Assembly (NCBI GenBank): GCA_943370175.1
Contig: CALRPU020000002.1
Span: 124,001-188,000, forward strand
Length of the DNA: 64,000 nucleotides
Direction: 5' to 3'
DNA from: Ideonella_A intermedia_A
Lineage (GTDB): Bacteria > Pseudomonadota > Gammaproteobacteria > Burkholderiales > Burkholderiaceae_C
The notes beneath the pieces were generated by a model that was given only the letters and a program-made list of their open reading frames with translations, had not been told where the DNA came from and ran no database searches. Each line of letters opens with the position of its first letter. Positions within the stretch are counted from its first letter, which is position 1. The translations under genes were made by a program, and so were the position numbers. Positions 46,206 through 55,442 of this stretch are shown here, piece after piece.

Positions 46206-46885
46206 CGGGTCGGGTCCTTGGGGGGCTGAATGCGCTGCAGCAGCTGGTCCAGGTAGCGATCGAACAGCGCCTGCGACCCCTGCCGGAACATGCGGATGCG
46301 GCCAGTGTGGCTGAGCAGCAGCAGGCCGACGCAGTGGGCGAACAAGGCGGTCACCTCGGCGGTGGCTTCAGAGGGGGACAGGCCGAGTGCGACCAGGGCC
46401 CGCTCGGTGGGCCGCAGGCCGTCGCGCAGGCGGCGGTTCAGGGCCTCGTTCAGCGCGGGCGTGAGGCCGCGCGGCTGCATGCCTTGGAACAGGTAGAAGC
46501 CCAGGTCGAGGTCGCGCGGGTGTTCGCGGTAGAAGTCGAAGAAGGCGGTGGCCTTGCAGCGCAGCTGCGCCACCGCTGCGCCGGCCCGGGCCACCGTGTC
46601 GGCGTCGGGGCGGCGGGCCTCTACCTGCGCGTTCAAGCGCTCGAGCGACTCGCCCAGCAGCGCGCCATAGACCGCCTCCTTGCTGTCGAAATAGCTGTAC
46701 AGCGCGCCGGGCGTGTAGCCGGCGCGCTTGGCGATTTCGCGCAGGCTGGCGCCTTCGAGACCCAGCTCGACAAAGGCCGAGCGCGCCGCCTCCAAGACCC
46801 GCTCGCGGCGCACGTCGGCGACGGCCCGCTGGCGCAGGCGGCGGGCGGCTTGAACAGCGCTGGGTGGGTCGGTGGCTTGGGTCAT
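46202..46885 (-). CDS. TetR-family transcriptional regulator
   Basis: A 227-residue repressor-type regulator. The N-terminal helix-turn-helix runs through ARSAFVELGLEGASLREIAKRAGYTPGALYSYF (residues 34-66 roughly). The C-terminal domain is helical with AHCVGLLLLSHTGRIRMFRQ. The divergent hydroxylase/dehydratase-like gene lies 94 bases away, with overlapping palindromes between. It overlaps the isochorismatase gene by four bases. It probably controls both directions. Confidence 0.9.
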   Translation of the reverse strand: MTQATDPPSAVQAARRLRQRAVADVRRERVLEAARSAFVELGLEGASLREIAKRAGYTPGALYSYFDSKEAVYGALLGESLERLNAQVEARRPDADTVARAGAAVAQLRCKATAFFDFYREHPRDLDLGFYLFQGMQPRGLTPALNEALNRRLRDGLRPTERALVALGLSPSEATAEVTALFAHCVGLLLLSHTGRIRMFRQGSQALFDRYLDQLLQRIQPPKDPTR

Positions 46886-46929
46886 GTCGCCTGGGGGCGG
46901 GGGTCGGGAAAGCGCCGTACCGAGGCGAA

Positions 46930-46963
46930 TTGAACAGTGTTCAAATGTTTGAATCGTAATTCA
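46930..46963. promoter_or_regulatory. Overlapping palindromic operators
   Basis: TTGAACAGTGTTCAA (46930-46944) is a perfect inverted repeat around one base, and TTCAAATGTTTGAA (46940-46953) is a second that shares its TTCAA arm. A further GAAT-CGTA-ATTC lies at 46951-46962. Together they place a TTGAA/TTCAA rhythm across 34 bases between the divergent TetR gene and the plus-strand gene at 46980. This is a plausible binding site for the TetR protein. Confidence 0.75.
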
Positions 46964-46979
46964 AGCCTGTGGACGCTGC

Positions 46980-48674
46980 ATGAACGCCGCCTTGCCCGCC
47001 TCGGCCGTTGCCGATGCCAACGCCAACGCCCCGGTCGACACCCGCGGCTTCATGAGTTCGGCCGACTACCGCGAGTCGCTGCGCCGCTACCGCCCACGGG
47101 TCTACCTCGACGGCCAGCTGGTTGAGTCGGTGGTCGACGAGCCCCGCTTTCGCCCCGGCGTGCAGGCCCTGGGCGTCAGCTACGACATGGCCCGCGACCC
47201 GGCGCTGGCGCGCCTGATGACGGCCACCCAGCACCGCCGCGGCAAGGTGGTGCCGCGCATGCTGCACCTCAATGAATCGGCCGGCGACCTGTTGAACAAG
47301 CTGGAAGCGGTGCGCGTGCTGTGCCAGGAGACCGGCTGCGCCCAGCGCTACCTGGTGCACGACGCGATGAACGCCATCGGCCAGGTGGCGGCGCGCATCG
47401 ACGATGCCCGCGGCAGCACCGAGCACCGCGCCCGCTTCGACGCCTACCTGCAGCGCGTGCAGGACGAAGACCTGGCCCTGGGCATCGCGATGACGGACGC
47501 CAAGGGCGATCGCAGCAAGCGCCCGCACGAGCAGGCCAACCCCGACACCTACGTCCACATCGTCGAGCGCAGCGCCCGCGGCATCGTCATTTCGGGCACC
47601 AAGGCCATCGTCACCGGCGCGCCCTACATGCACGAGCTGCTGGTCATGCCCTGCCGCAACATGGCTCAGGCCGATGCCGACTTCGCCGTGTGCTGCGCGG
47701 TGCCCATCGACGCGCCGGGCATCACGATCGTCGCGCGCCCGGCCGGCCGGCCCGGCGACAAGCTGGAGCACGGGGCGGCGCTGTTTTCGCGTCAGTACGG
47801 GCAGTCCACTGGCGTGGTGGTGTTCGACCGGGTCGAGGTGCCGTGGGATCGGGTGTTCTACGCGGGCGAATGGGAGCACTCGGGCGCCATGACCTACGCC
47901 TATGCCACCCACCACCGGCACAGCTGCATCGCAGCGCGTGCCGGCTTCGGCGACCTGTTGATCGGTGCCGGCGCGCTGATGTGCGAGGCCAACGGCTTCG
48001 ATCCGGGCGAAAAGAGCAACCTGCGCGAGCCGATGGTGGAACTCATCAAGATCGTTGAAGGGTTCTACGCCTGTGGCGTGGCGGCCAGCGTCTATGGCGA
48101 GGCCGATGCGTTCAGTGGCACCTTCATGCCCGAGCCCGTGTTCAGCAACATCGGCAAGCTGCTGCTGGCCACCCAGATCTACGACATGCACCGGCTGGCG
48201 CACGAGGTGTCGGGCGGGCTGATCGTCACCTTGCCCGGCCCCGACGAGGACCACAACCCGGCCACCGCTGCCACGCTGGCCGAGGTGCTGCGCGCCAACC
48301 CGGCGGTGCCCTACGACAAGCGCATCGAAGTGGCCCGCTTCATGGAAGACCTGACGGCCAGCTACCAGGGCGGCTGGTACTCGGTGATCAGCCTGCACGG
48401 TGGCGGGTCCCCTGCGGCGATGAAGCAAGAGATCTGGCGCCAATACCCGGTGGGCGACAAGGTGGCCCTGGTGGAACGCCTGCTCGACCGCGGCGCACTG
48501 GCCCCCAACGGGGCCGAGGGCGAACGCGCCATCACCCGCAACCGCCAGCCCGGCCGCTGTTGCGACACCGGCTGCACGGCGCCAGGCCAGGCAATCATGG
48601 TGCCGATGCCGATGCCGGTGCCCGGTGGGCCAGCGCAGCTCAGCGGGACCGGCGACCTCGACGGCGGTGCCTGA
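46980..48674 (+). CDS. 4-hydroxyphenylacetate hydroxylase/AbfD-family protein
   Basis: A 564-residue protein in the flavin family of HpaB monooxygenase and 4-hydroxybutyryl-CoA dehydratase (AbfD). FMSSADYRESLRRYRPRVYL, LALGIAMTDAKGDRSKRP and FGDLLIGAGALM align with AbfD. AbfD binds a 4Fe-4S cluster with three Cys and one His. By eye, C115 (CAQRY) and H312 (HHRHS) are kept, but the second Cys is Y124 and the third is A319. A radical dehydratase role is therefore doubtful. About 45 residues extend the C terminus, including CCDTGC. Comparison is from memory of the AbfD sequence. Confidence 0.85.
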   Translation: MNAALPASAVADANANAPVDTRGFMSSADYRESLRRYRPRVYLDGQLVESVVDEPRFRPGVQALGVSYDMARDPALARLMTATQHRRGKVVPRMLHLNESAGDLLNKLEAVRVLCQETGCAQRYLVHDAMNAIGQVAARIDDARGSTEHRARFDAYLQRVQDEDLALGIAMTDAKGDRSKRPHEQANPDTYVHIVERSARGIVISGTKAIVTGAPYMHELLVMPCRNMAQADADFAVCCAVPIDAPGITIVARPAGRPGDKLEHGAALFSRQYGQSTGVVVFDRVEVPWDRVFYAGEWEHSGAMTYAYATHHRHSCIAARAGFGDLLIGAGALMCEANGFDPGEKSNLREPMVELIKIVEGFYACGVAASVYGEADAFSGTFMPEPVFSNIGKLLLATQIYDMHRLAHEVSGGLIVTLPGPDEDHNPATAATLAEVLRANPAVPYDKRIEVARFMEDLTASYQGGWYSVISLHGGGSPAAMKQEIWRQYPVGDKVALVERLLDRGALAPNGAEGERAITRNRQPGRCCDTGCTAPGQAIMVPMPMPVPGGPAQLSGTGDLDGGA

Positions 48675-48680
48675 GCCCCA

Positions 48681-49634
48681 TCACGCCAGCATCTCCACCG
48701 CGGGCGCGGCCTGCAGGGCCGCGAGCGCGCGCTGCAGGCAGGCCACTTGCTGCTGCAGCGGACCGGGGGCGGGCTTCTCGCCACTGACGACGGCCTGAAC
48801 GTACAGCGCGGTGGTGGACGCGTCGGTGCTGCGCGGCAGCACCGGCAACTCGGTCAGCACGCCCTCCTGGGCGGGCATCGACAGCTCGGGCCGCAACACA
48901 CCGTTCAGCAGCACGTCCAGCTTGGGCAGGCGGCGCGGGTCGGCGACCGGCTCGCCTTCGGTGCCGCGCATCAACATGGCATTGGCACGGCTCAGTTGCA
49001 GGAAGCTGGTCAGGCTGAGGGCGTACTCCGGGTGGGTGTGGTTGACCACGCGCAGTCCGGGCTCGCCGACGCAGGGGTCGAGCAGCTTGGCCACGGTGTG
49101 GCCGGAATTGCGCAGGCCCACCGTCCAGCGCACGTCCAGCAGCCGCGCCAGGGGCGGGCACAGCAGCTCGGTGGTCATGAAGACGGGCTCGCGCCGCGCC
49201 CAGGCGGCGGCCACATCGTCGGCGTCCCGCGCGGCGGGCAGGCCCAGCACCTGGAAAATTTCGGCCGTGGTGACGCGGGCCGGGTCGCGCGCGGGCCCAT
49301 GCACCAGCACCTGCACGCCGTCCTGGGCCAGCAGCAGGGCCAGCAGCGTGGTCAGATTGGGCAGCTTGCGCGAGCCGTTGTACGACGGCAGCACCACCGT
49401 GGGGGCGGCGGTGACGATGGGCAGGCAGCGCGCCTGGGTGGCCGCCAGGAAGCCGCTCAGTTCGTCTGGCGTCTCGCCCTTGATGCGCATCGCCATCACG
49501 AAGGCGCCCAGCTCGACCGGGTCGACCGCGCCGTCCAGCACGGCGGCAAAGGTGTGCTCGGCCTGGTCGGCGGTCATCGACCGCGCGCCTTCCTTGCCGC
49601 GGCCGATGTCCTTGAGGATGGGGGCGATGCTCAT
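48681..49634 (-). CDS. ybiB: DNA-binding protein YbiB (TrpD2-like)
   Basis: A 317-residue protein of the YbiB/TrpD2 family, structurally like anthranilate phosphoribosyltransferase but binding nucleic acids. APILKDIGRGKEGARSMT, VLDGAVDPVELGAFVMAMRIKGET and the sequence VLPSYNGSRKLPNLTTLLAL are characteristic. The C terminus is a variable Ala/Leu-rich stretch. It lies downstream of nasA, a common neighbourhood in Comamonadaceae-type genomes, and may be transcribed with it. Confidence 0.88.
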   Translation of the reverse strand: MSIAPILKDIGRGKEGARSMTADQAEHTFAAVLDGAVDPVELGAFVMAMRIKGETPDELSGFLAATQARCLPIVTAAPTVVLPSYNGSRKLPNLTTLLALLLAQDGVQVLVHGPARDPARVTTAEIFQVLGLPAARDADDVAAAWARREPVFMTTELLCPPLARLLDVRWTVGLRNSGHTVAKLLDPCVGEPGLRVVNHTHPEYALSLTSFLQLSRANAMLMRGTEGEPVADPRRLPKLDVLLNGVLRPELSMPAQEGVLTELPVLPRSTDASTTALYVQAVVSGEKPAPGPLQQQVACLQRALAALQAAPAVEMLA

Positions 49635-49729
49635 GGCGACGATTTCGCAAGTTTCAGGCCCGAAACGCCGCCACGGTGGCAGGGATCACCCTTGTGGGGG
49701 AGACGACTTCGGGAAATGCGACAACAACG

Positions 49730-52531
49730 TCACGCCGCCTTCTGCTGAGTGCGGATCAGGCGCTTGAGTTCCGGGATGCATGAGCCGCATTGCGTGCCGC
49801 AGCGCAGCTGCGCCTGCAGCTGCTGCAACTGGGCCTCGGGCGGACCGGGCTGGGCGGCCAGTGCGGCGTTGATCCGGTCGTCGGTGACGTTGAAGCAACT
49901 GCACACCTGTTTGCCGCGCTGCGCCAGCGCGACCGGTGCCTGGGCGCCCGGCAACAGCAGCAGGCGGCCGTAGGGCTGGGCGGGCAGTTCCTCCTGCAGC
50001 AGGGGGCGCACCCAGGCTTCGGCGCGCACATCGCCGGCCAGCAGGAAGCCGTCCAGGCGCTGGGCCTCGCCCGTGCCCACCAGGCGCATGCTGCGACGCT
50101 GGCCACGGCGCTTGTCGGCGTAATGCAGCACGCCCTCGGCGTCCAGGCCCAGCAGGCCTTCGATCTCGGCCAGCAAGGCGTCGGGCGGCGCCTCCTGGGC
50201 GGCGGCGCGACAACTCAGCCCGCTGCGGTCGCGCCCAAAGGGCACGCACACCGCAAAGGGGAAGGCCTGCATCACGGTGCGCAGCCGCTCGCGCACGGTC
50301 AGCACCTGGTCGTCGGGCAGCCAGGCCTGGGCCAGCAGCTTCCACGGCAGCTCGGCCGGGGCAATGCGCACGGCGGCGTGCTTCAACTCGGGCTGCAGCG
50401 ACTTCGGGCAGCGCGCGCCCGTCGTCAGGCCGTTGACACCGTGCAGGCGCTGGCCGTCCGCCGCCTGGCCGCTCAGCACCTCCTCGCCCCAGTGCATGGC
50501 GACGAAGGTCTGCGACAAGCCCACCTGGGTGCTGGCCTGCACCGGCAGCACCAGGCTGCCGCGGCGGGAACTGACGCGCACCAGGTCGCCGTCGACGAGC
50601 TTTTGGCGCGCCATGTCCTGCGGGTGCATGTCGATGGTCGGCTCGGGCACGTGACCGAACAGTCGGCCCAGCGTGCCGGTGCGGCTCATGCCGTGCCACT
50701 GGTCGCGCAGGCGGCCGGTGTTCAGCGACCAGGGGTAGCGGGCGTCGCGCGGCTCGGCCAGGGCCTCAAAGGCGGTGTCGAAAAACCGCGCGCGGCCGTC
50801 GGCGGTGGCGAAGCGGCCGTCCTCATAGAGGCGGACGCGGCCCGTGGCGCTGCCTTCGGGCAGGGGCCATTGGGCCGGGGCGCGTTCGAGCGCGGCGTAG
50901 GTCAGCCCGGTGATGTCGAGGTCGCGGCCGCGGGTGGATTCGCGGTGCTCCATCCACACCGCTTCCGGCGAGGTGTAAGGCAACAACGGGCGCGACGCTG
51001 GCACCAGTCGGCCGTTCAGCGCCAGCTTGCGTTCCAGGCGTTGGCCGAAGTCCACGCCGATGGCCCAGTCGTGTCGCGCGGCGCCCGGTGCGTTCACGGC
51101 CGGGCGCACGCGGCTGATGCACCGTTCGCTGTTGGTCACGGTGCCGTCCTTTTCGCCCCAGGTGGTGGCCGGCAGCAGCAGGTCGGCGTAGGCGCAGGTG
51201 GCGGTGGTGGCAAAGGCCTCCTGCACGACCACGAACTCGGCGCGCTCCAGGGCGCGCCGCACGGTGGCCTGATCGGGCAGCGACTGGGCCGGGTTGGTGC
51301 AGGCGATCCACAGCGCCTTGATCTCGCCGTCGGCAGCGGCCTGGAACATCTCCACCGCCGCGCGGCCCGGCGTGGCGGGCACGCTGGGCAGGCCCCACAG
51401 GCGCGCCACTTCGGCGCGGTGCGCGGGGTTGGCCAGGTCGCGGTGCGCGCTCAGCAGGTTGGCCAGCCCGCCCACCTCGCGCCCGCCCATGGCGTTGGGC
51501 TGCCCGGTCAGCGAAAACGGCCCGGCGCCGGCCTTGCCGATCTGCCCGGTGGCCAGGTGCAGGTTGATCAGCGCGGCGTTCTTGGCGGTGCCGGCGCGGC
51601 TTTGGTTCAGGCCCTGGCAATACAGGCTCAAGGTGGGGCTGCGGGCGCCGCCGGGCTGGTCCAGGCCGGCGAACCAGCGGGCCGCCTGCACCAGGTCGGC
51701 TTCGCGGATGCCGCACAGGCGGGCCACGTCCTTCGGCGTGAACTCGCGCACGCGGTCGCGCAGCGCGTCGAAGCCGGTGGTGTGGGTGGCGATGAAGCCG
51801 GGGTCGGTCAGGCCTTCCCACAGCATCAGGTGCAGCATGCCGTGAAACAAGGCCACGTCGCTGCCCGGCAGGATCTGCAGGAACAGGTCCGCCGCCTCGG
51901 CGGTTTCGGTGCGCCGCGGGTCGGCCACCACGATGCGCTGGGCCGGGTTGGCGCGCTTGGCGTCCTCGATGCGGCGGAACAGCACCGGGTGCGCGAAGGC
52001 CATGTTCGCGCCGACGATGAACAAGGTGCTGGCGGCGGCCAGGTCGTCGTAGCAGGCCGGCGGCGCGTCCGCGCCCAGCGTGGCCTTGTAGCCGGCCACC
52101 GCGCTGCTCATGCACAGGCGCGAGTTGGTGTCGACGTTGTTGGTGCCGATCAGGCCCTTGGCCAGTTTGTTGAAGACATAGTAGTCCTCGGTCAGCAACT
52201 GGCCGGACAGGTAGAAGCCCACCGCGTCCGGCCCATGGTCGGTGACGACCTGGGCAAAGCGGGCGGCGGCGTCGTCCAGCGCCTCGTCCCAGCCAACGGC
52301 CACCGGCGTTTCGCCGCGGCGCGCGCGGCGCATGGGCGCGGTCAGCCGCGTTTGCAGCGTGATGGGCGCGCTGGCGGTCAGGTGCAGCGTGCTGCCCTTG
52401 GTGCACAGCCGGCCGAAGTTGGCCGGGTGCTCGGGGTCGCCGCGCACGCCGGTGATCTGCGCGCCGCTGCTTTCGATGATGACGCCGCACCCGACCCCGC
52501 AGTACGGGCAGGTGGACCGGGTTTCGGCCAT
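49730..52531 (-). CDS. nasA: Assimilatory nitrate reductase catalytic subunit
   Basis: A 933-residue cytosolic molybdopterin oxidoreductase reducing nitrate to nitrite. The 4Fe-4S ligands are C8, C11, C15 and C43 (CPYCGVGC and LCTKG). The bis-MGD core follows, with molydopterin dinucleotide-binding near 580-700. A C-terminal BFD-like 2Fe-2S domain is fused, with VCSCFNVTDD and CGTQCGSCIPEL. The ATG at 52531 lies three bases after nirD. MogA at 26950 belongs to the same cofactor pathway. Confidence 0.95.
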   Translation of the reverse strand: MAETRSTCPYCGVGCGVIIESSGAQITGVRGDPEHPANFGRLCTKGSTLHLTASAPITLQTRLTAPMRRARRGETPVAVGWDEALDDAAARFAQVVTDHGPDAVGFYLSGQLLTEDYYVFNKLAKGLIGTNNVDTNSRLCMSSAVAGYKATLGADAPPACYDDLAAASTLFIVGANMAFAHPVLFRRIEDAKRANPAQRIVVADPRRTETAEAADLFLQILPGSDVALFHGMLHLMLWEGLTDPGFIATHTTGFDALRDRVREFTPKDVARLCGIREADLVQAARWFAGLDQPGGARSPTLSLYCQGLNQSRAGTAKNAALINLHLATGQIGKAGAGPFSLTGQPNAMGGREVGGLANLLSAHRDLANPAHRAEVARLWGLPSVPATPGRAAVEMFQAAADGEIKALWIACTNPAQSLPDQATVRRALERAEFVVVQEAFATTATCAYADLLLPATTWGEKDGTVTNSERCISRVRPAVNAPGAARHDWAIGVDFGQRLERKLALNGRLVPASRPLLPYTSPEAVWMEHRESTRGRDLDITGLTYAALERAPAQWPLPEGSATGRVRLYEDGRFATADGRARFFDTAFEALAEPRDARYPWSLNTGRLRDQWHGMSRTGTLGRLFGHVPEPTIDMHPQDMARQKLVDGDLVRVSSRRGSLVLPVQASTQVGLSQTFVAMHWGEEVLSGQAADGQRLHGVNGLTTGARCPKSLQPELKHAAVRIAPAELPWKLLAQAWLPDDQVLTVRERLRTVMQAFPFAVCVPFGRDRSGLSCRAAAQEAPPDALLAEIEGLLGLDAEGVLHYADKRRGQRRSMRLVGTGEAQRLDGFLLAGDVRAEAWVRPLLQEELPAQPYGRLLLLPGAQAPVALAQRGKQVCSCFNVTDDRINAALAAQPGPPEAQLQQLQAQLRCGTQCGSCIPELKRLIRTQQKAA

Positions 52532-52534
52532 GGC

Positions 52535-52906
52535 TCAGTCGGCGGCGGACGGGGCGCAGGCCACCGGGGCGTCCAGCGCGTGGGCGTTCAGTTCGTCCAG
52601 GTCCAGCATCACGCCGCCGCCTTCGACCTTCACCGCGAAGCGCGGCGTGCAGCCTTCGTCCGGGGCCTGTGCGCAGCCGTCGGCCAGGCCGATGGTCCAG
52701 TTGTGCAGCGGGCAGGCCACGCTCTCGCCGAAGACGATGCCCTGGCTCAGCGGCCCACCCTTGTGCGGGCAACGGTCGAGCAGCGCGAAGACCTTGTCCT
52801 CGGCGTTGCGGAAGATCGCGACCGGCGCCCCGTGCGCGCGCTCGACGCGACGCGCGCCCAGCACCGGAATGTCGGCCACCTGGCAGATGGGTTTCCAGGT
52901 GCTCAT
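52535..52906 (-). CDS. nirD: Nitrite reductase small subunit NirD
   Basis: A 123-residue Rieske-type subunit of NADH nitrite reductase. Unlike enterobacterial NirD, it has a complete Rieske ligand set: C46 and H48 in CPHKGG, C65 and H68 in CPLHNW. It thus could bind a 2Fe-2S cluster. The start ATG shares one base with the nirB stop (TGATG). nasA follows after three bases. Confidence 0.94.
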   Translation of the reverse strand: MSTWKPICQVADIPVLGARRVERAHGAPVAIFRNAEDKVFALLDRCPHKGGPLSQGIVFGESVACPLHNWTIGLADGCAQAPDEGCTPRFAVKVEGGGVMLDLDELNAHALDAPVACAPSAAD

Positions 52907-55353
52907 CACACGGCTCCCACGGGGTTGAACTGGCGGGTGTCGACCGCGGCCTTGTCGAATTCGAACCACGGGTCGGGTTCGCCGTCCAGGCTGAATTGCA
53001 GCCGCTCCCAAAGCGCCTTGCGGCCTTCGGCGTCGTCGAGGATCTTCTTCTTCACGTGGTCCAGCCCAACCCGGTTCACGTAGTGCACCGTGCGTTCCAG
53101 GTACCAGCCTTCCTCGCGGTACAGCTGGCAGAAGGCGCCGGTGTACTCCAGCACCTCGGCCGCGGTCTTGAGCTTCACGAAGAAGTGGGCCACCTCGGTC
53201 TTGATGCCGCCGTTGCCGGCGATGTACATCTCCCAGCCGCTGTCCACGCCGATGATGCCCACGTCCTTGATGCCGGCCTCGGCGCAGTTGCGCGGGCAGC
53301 CGCTGACCGCGAACTTCACCTTGTGCGGCGCGTACATGCGCCACATCGCGCGTTCCAGGTCCTTGCCCATCTGGGTGCTGTCCTGGGTGCCGAAGCGGCA
53401 CCATTCGCTGCCCACGCAGGTCTTCACCGTGCGCAGGGCCTTGGCGTAGGCGTGCCCGCTGGGCATGCCGATGTCCTTCCACACGCTGACCAGGTCTTCC
53501 TTCTTCACGCCCAGCAGGTCGATGCGCTGGCCGCCGGTCACCTTCACCGTGGGAATCTTGTACTTGTCCACCGCGTCGGCGATGCGGCGCAGTTCGTCGG
53601 CCGTGGTCTCCCCGCCCCACATGCGCGGAATCACGCTGTAGGTGCCGTCCTTCTGGATGTTGGCGTGGCTGCGCTCGTTGATGAAGCGGCTCTGCGGGTC
53701 GTCCTTGGCCTCCTTTGGCCAGGTGCTGATGAGGTAGTAGTTCACCGCCGGGCGGCAGCTGCTGCAGCCGTTGGGCGTGCGCCAGCCCAGCCGCTGGTAG
53801 ACGTCGGGGATGGTCAGCAGGTGCTCGGCCTGGATGGCGTTGCGGGTTTCCTGGTGGCTGGCGTCGGTGCAGCCGCACATGGCCTTCTTCTTCGGCGCGG
53901 CCGAGTAGTCGCCGCCCGCGGTGAACATCAGCAGTTGCTCCACCAGCCCGGTGCAGCTGCCGCAGCTTGCGCTGGCCTTGGTGGACTTGCGCACCTCTTC
54001 CAGCGTGAACAGGCCCTTGTCCTTGATGGCCTTGCAGATCGCGCCCTTGGTGATGCCGTTGCAGCCGCAGACCTCGTCGGTGTCGGCCATCGCGGCGGCC
54101 TTGTTGTGGCCCTGGTGGCCCACGTCGCCGATGTTGCTTTCGCCGAACATCAGCTTGTCGCGGATGTCGGCCACGCTGCGGCCTTCGCGGATCAGCTTGA
54201 AGTACCAGCTGCCGTCCACCGTGTCGCCGTACAGGCAGGCGCCCACCAGCTTGTCGTTCTGGATCACCAGCTTCTTGTAGACGCCGCCGTAGGGATCGCT
54301 CATCACGATCTCCTCGAAGTCCTCGCCGCCGGTGAAGTTGCCGGCGCTGAACAGGTCGATGCCGGTGACCTTCAGCTTGGTGCTGGTCTGGCTGCCGGTG
54401 TAGCGGCCGATGCCGAACTCGGCCAGGTGCGTGGCGCACACCTTGCCCTGTTCGAACAGCGGCGCCACCAGCCCGTAGGCGATGCCGCGGTGCGAGGCGC
54501 ATTCGCCCACGGCGTAGATGCGCGGGTCGGTGATGGTCTGCAGCGTGTCGTTGACGGCGATGCCGCCGCGGTTGTCGGGCCCGCAGTGCAGGTCGATCTT
54601 GATCGCCAGTTCGGTGTTGGGGCGGATGCCGGCGGCCATCACCACCAAGTCGGCCGGGATCTCGCGGCCGTCCTTGAACTGCACGGCCGTCACGCGGCCA
54701 TCGCTGCCGCCGATGAGCGCCTGAGTCTGCGCGCCCAGCATGAATGTCAGCCCACGTTCTTCCAGCGACTTCTGCAGCAGCTTGCCCGCCACGTCGTCCA
54801 ACTGGCGTTCCATCAGCCAGGGCATCAGGTGCACCACGGTGACCTGCATGCCGCGCAACATCAGGCCGTTGGCGGCTTCCAGGCCCAGCAGGCCGCCGCC
54901 GATCACCACCGCGTGGCGGTGGGTGGCGGCCGCCTCGATCATCGCGTTGGTGTCGGCGATGTCGCGGTAGGCGATCACGCCCTGAAGGTCCTTGCCGGGC
55001 ACGGGCAGGATGAAGGGGTTGGAGCCGGTGGCAATCAGCAGCCGGTCGTAGGCTTCTTCGGTGCCGTCGGCGGCGCGCACGATGCGCCGGCGGCGGTCGA
55101 CGTCAACAACCTTCTTGCCGGCGTGAACGCGGATGCCGTGCTCTTCGTACCAGCTCCATGGGTTCAGGACGATCTCGTCGAGCGTCTGCTCGCCGGCCAG
55201 GACCGGCGACAGCAGGATGCGGTTGTAGTTGGGGTGCGGCTCGGCGCCGAACACGGTGATCTCGTACAGGTCGGGGGCGATCTTCAACAGCTCTTCGAGC
55301 GTGCGGACGCCGGCCATGCCGTTGCCGACCATCACCAATTTCATCTTCTTCAT
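52906..55353 (-). CDS. nirB: Nitrite reductase large subunit NirB
   Basis: An 815-residue NADH-dependent siroheme nitrite reductase producing ammonium. The N-terminal FAD/NAD domain starts KLVMVGNGMAGVRTLEEL. The 2Fe-2S BFD region has VCGCNGITKGAICK and SCGSCTGLVEQLL. The siroheme/4Fe-4S domain carries CVGSEWCRFG and SGCPRNCAEAGIKD. The ATG at 55353 gives the usual start MKKMKLVMVG. The leader upstream contains repeated ACATGC motifs. It heads nirB-nirD-nasA; nitrate transporter and NasT/NasS genes are not in the window. Confidence 0.96.
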   Translation of the reverse strand: MKKMKLVMVGNGMAGVRTLEELLKIAPDLYEITVFGAEPHPNYNRILLSPVLAGEQTLDEIVLNPWSWYEEHGIRVHAGKKVVDVDRRRRIVRAADGTEEAYDRLLIATGSNPFILPVPGKDLQGVIAYRDIADTNAMIEAAATHRHAVVIGGGLLGLEAANGLMLRGMQVTVVHLMPWLMERQLDDVAGKLLQKSLEERGLTFMLGAQTQALIGGSDGRVTAVQFKDGREIPADLVVMAAGIRPNTELAIKIDLHCGPDNRGGIAVNDTLQTITDPRIYAVGECASHRGIAYGLVAPLFEQGKVCATHLAEFGIGRYTGSQTSTKLKVTGIDLFSAGNFTGGEDFEEIVMSDPYGGVYKKLVIQNDKLVGACLYGDTVDGSWYFKLIREGRSVADIRDKLMFGESNIGDVGHQGHNKAAAMADTDEVCGCNGITKGAICKAIKDKGLFTLEEVRKSTKASASCGSCTGLVEQLLMFTAGGDYSAAPKKKAMCGCTDASHQETRNAIQAEHLLTIPDVYQRLGWRTPNGCSSCRPAVNYYLISTWPKEAKDDPQSRFINERSHANIQKDGTYSVIPRMWGGETTADELRRIADAVDKYKIPTVKVTGGQRIDLLGVKKEDLVSVWKDIGMPSGHAYAKALRTVKTCVGSEWCRFGTQDSTQMGKDLERAMWRMYAPHKVKFAVSGCPRNCAEAGIKDVGIIGVDSGWEMYIAGNGGIKTEVAHFFVKLKTAAEVLEYTGAFCQLYREEGWYLERTVHYVNRVGLDHVKKKILDDAEGRKALWERLQFSLDGEPDPWFEFDKAAVDTRQFNPVGAV

Positions 55354-55425
55354 GTGACGACTCGCTTCGCGCAGATGCGCATGGGCCCAGTTTGGGAAGC
55401 TGCGAACCCACGGCGTTGCGGGTTG

Positions 55426-55442
55426 ACATGCGTTGCACATGC
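55426..55442. repeat. ACATGC direct repeat in nirB leader
   Basis: ACATGC occurs at 55426-55431 and 55437-55442, with GTTGC between, so the motif repeats with an 11-base period, about 75-90 bases upstream of the nirB ATG. One helical turn spacing would suit a dimeric or tandem activator. This is an observation only; no recognised consensus (NtrC or NasR-type) was matched. Confidence 0.3.

Noticed and set aside
46980..48674. Calling this gene hpaB (4-hydroxyphenylacetate 3-monooxygenase)
   Set aside because: It lies near the paa operon and shares the N-terminal family name, but motifs align better with AbfD, and no HpaC reductase gene is nearby; the phenylacetate pathway here does not need HpaB.
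49790..53083. Open frame of about 1100 codons on the plus strand opposite nasA, nirD and nirB
   Set aside because: Antisense to three well-supported enzymes with intact metal-binding motifs; no domain is visible in the long frame.
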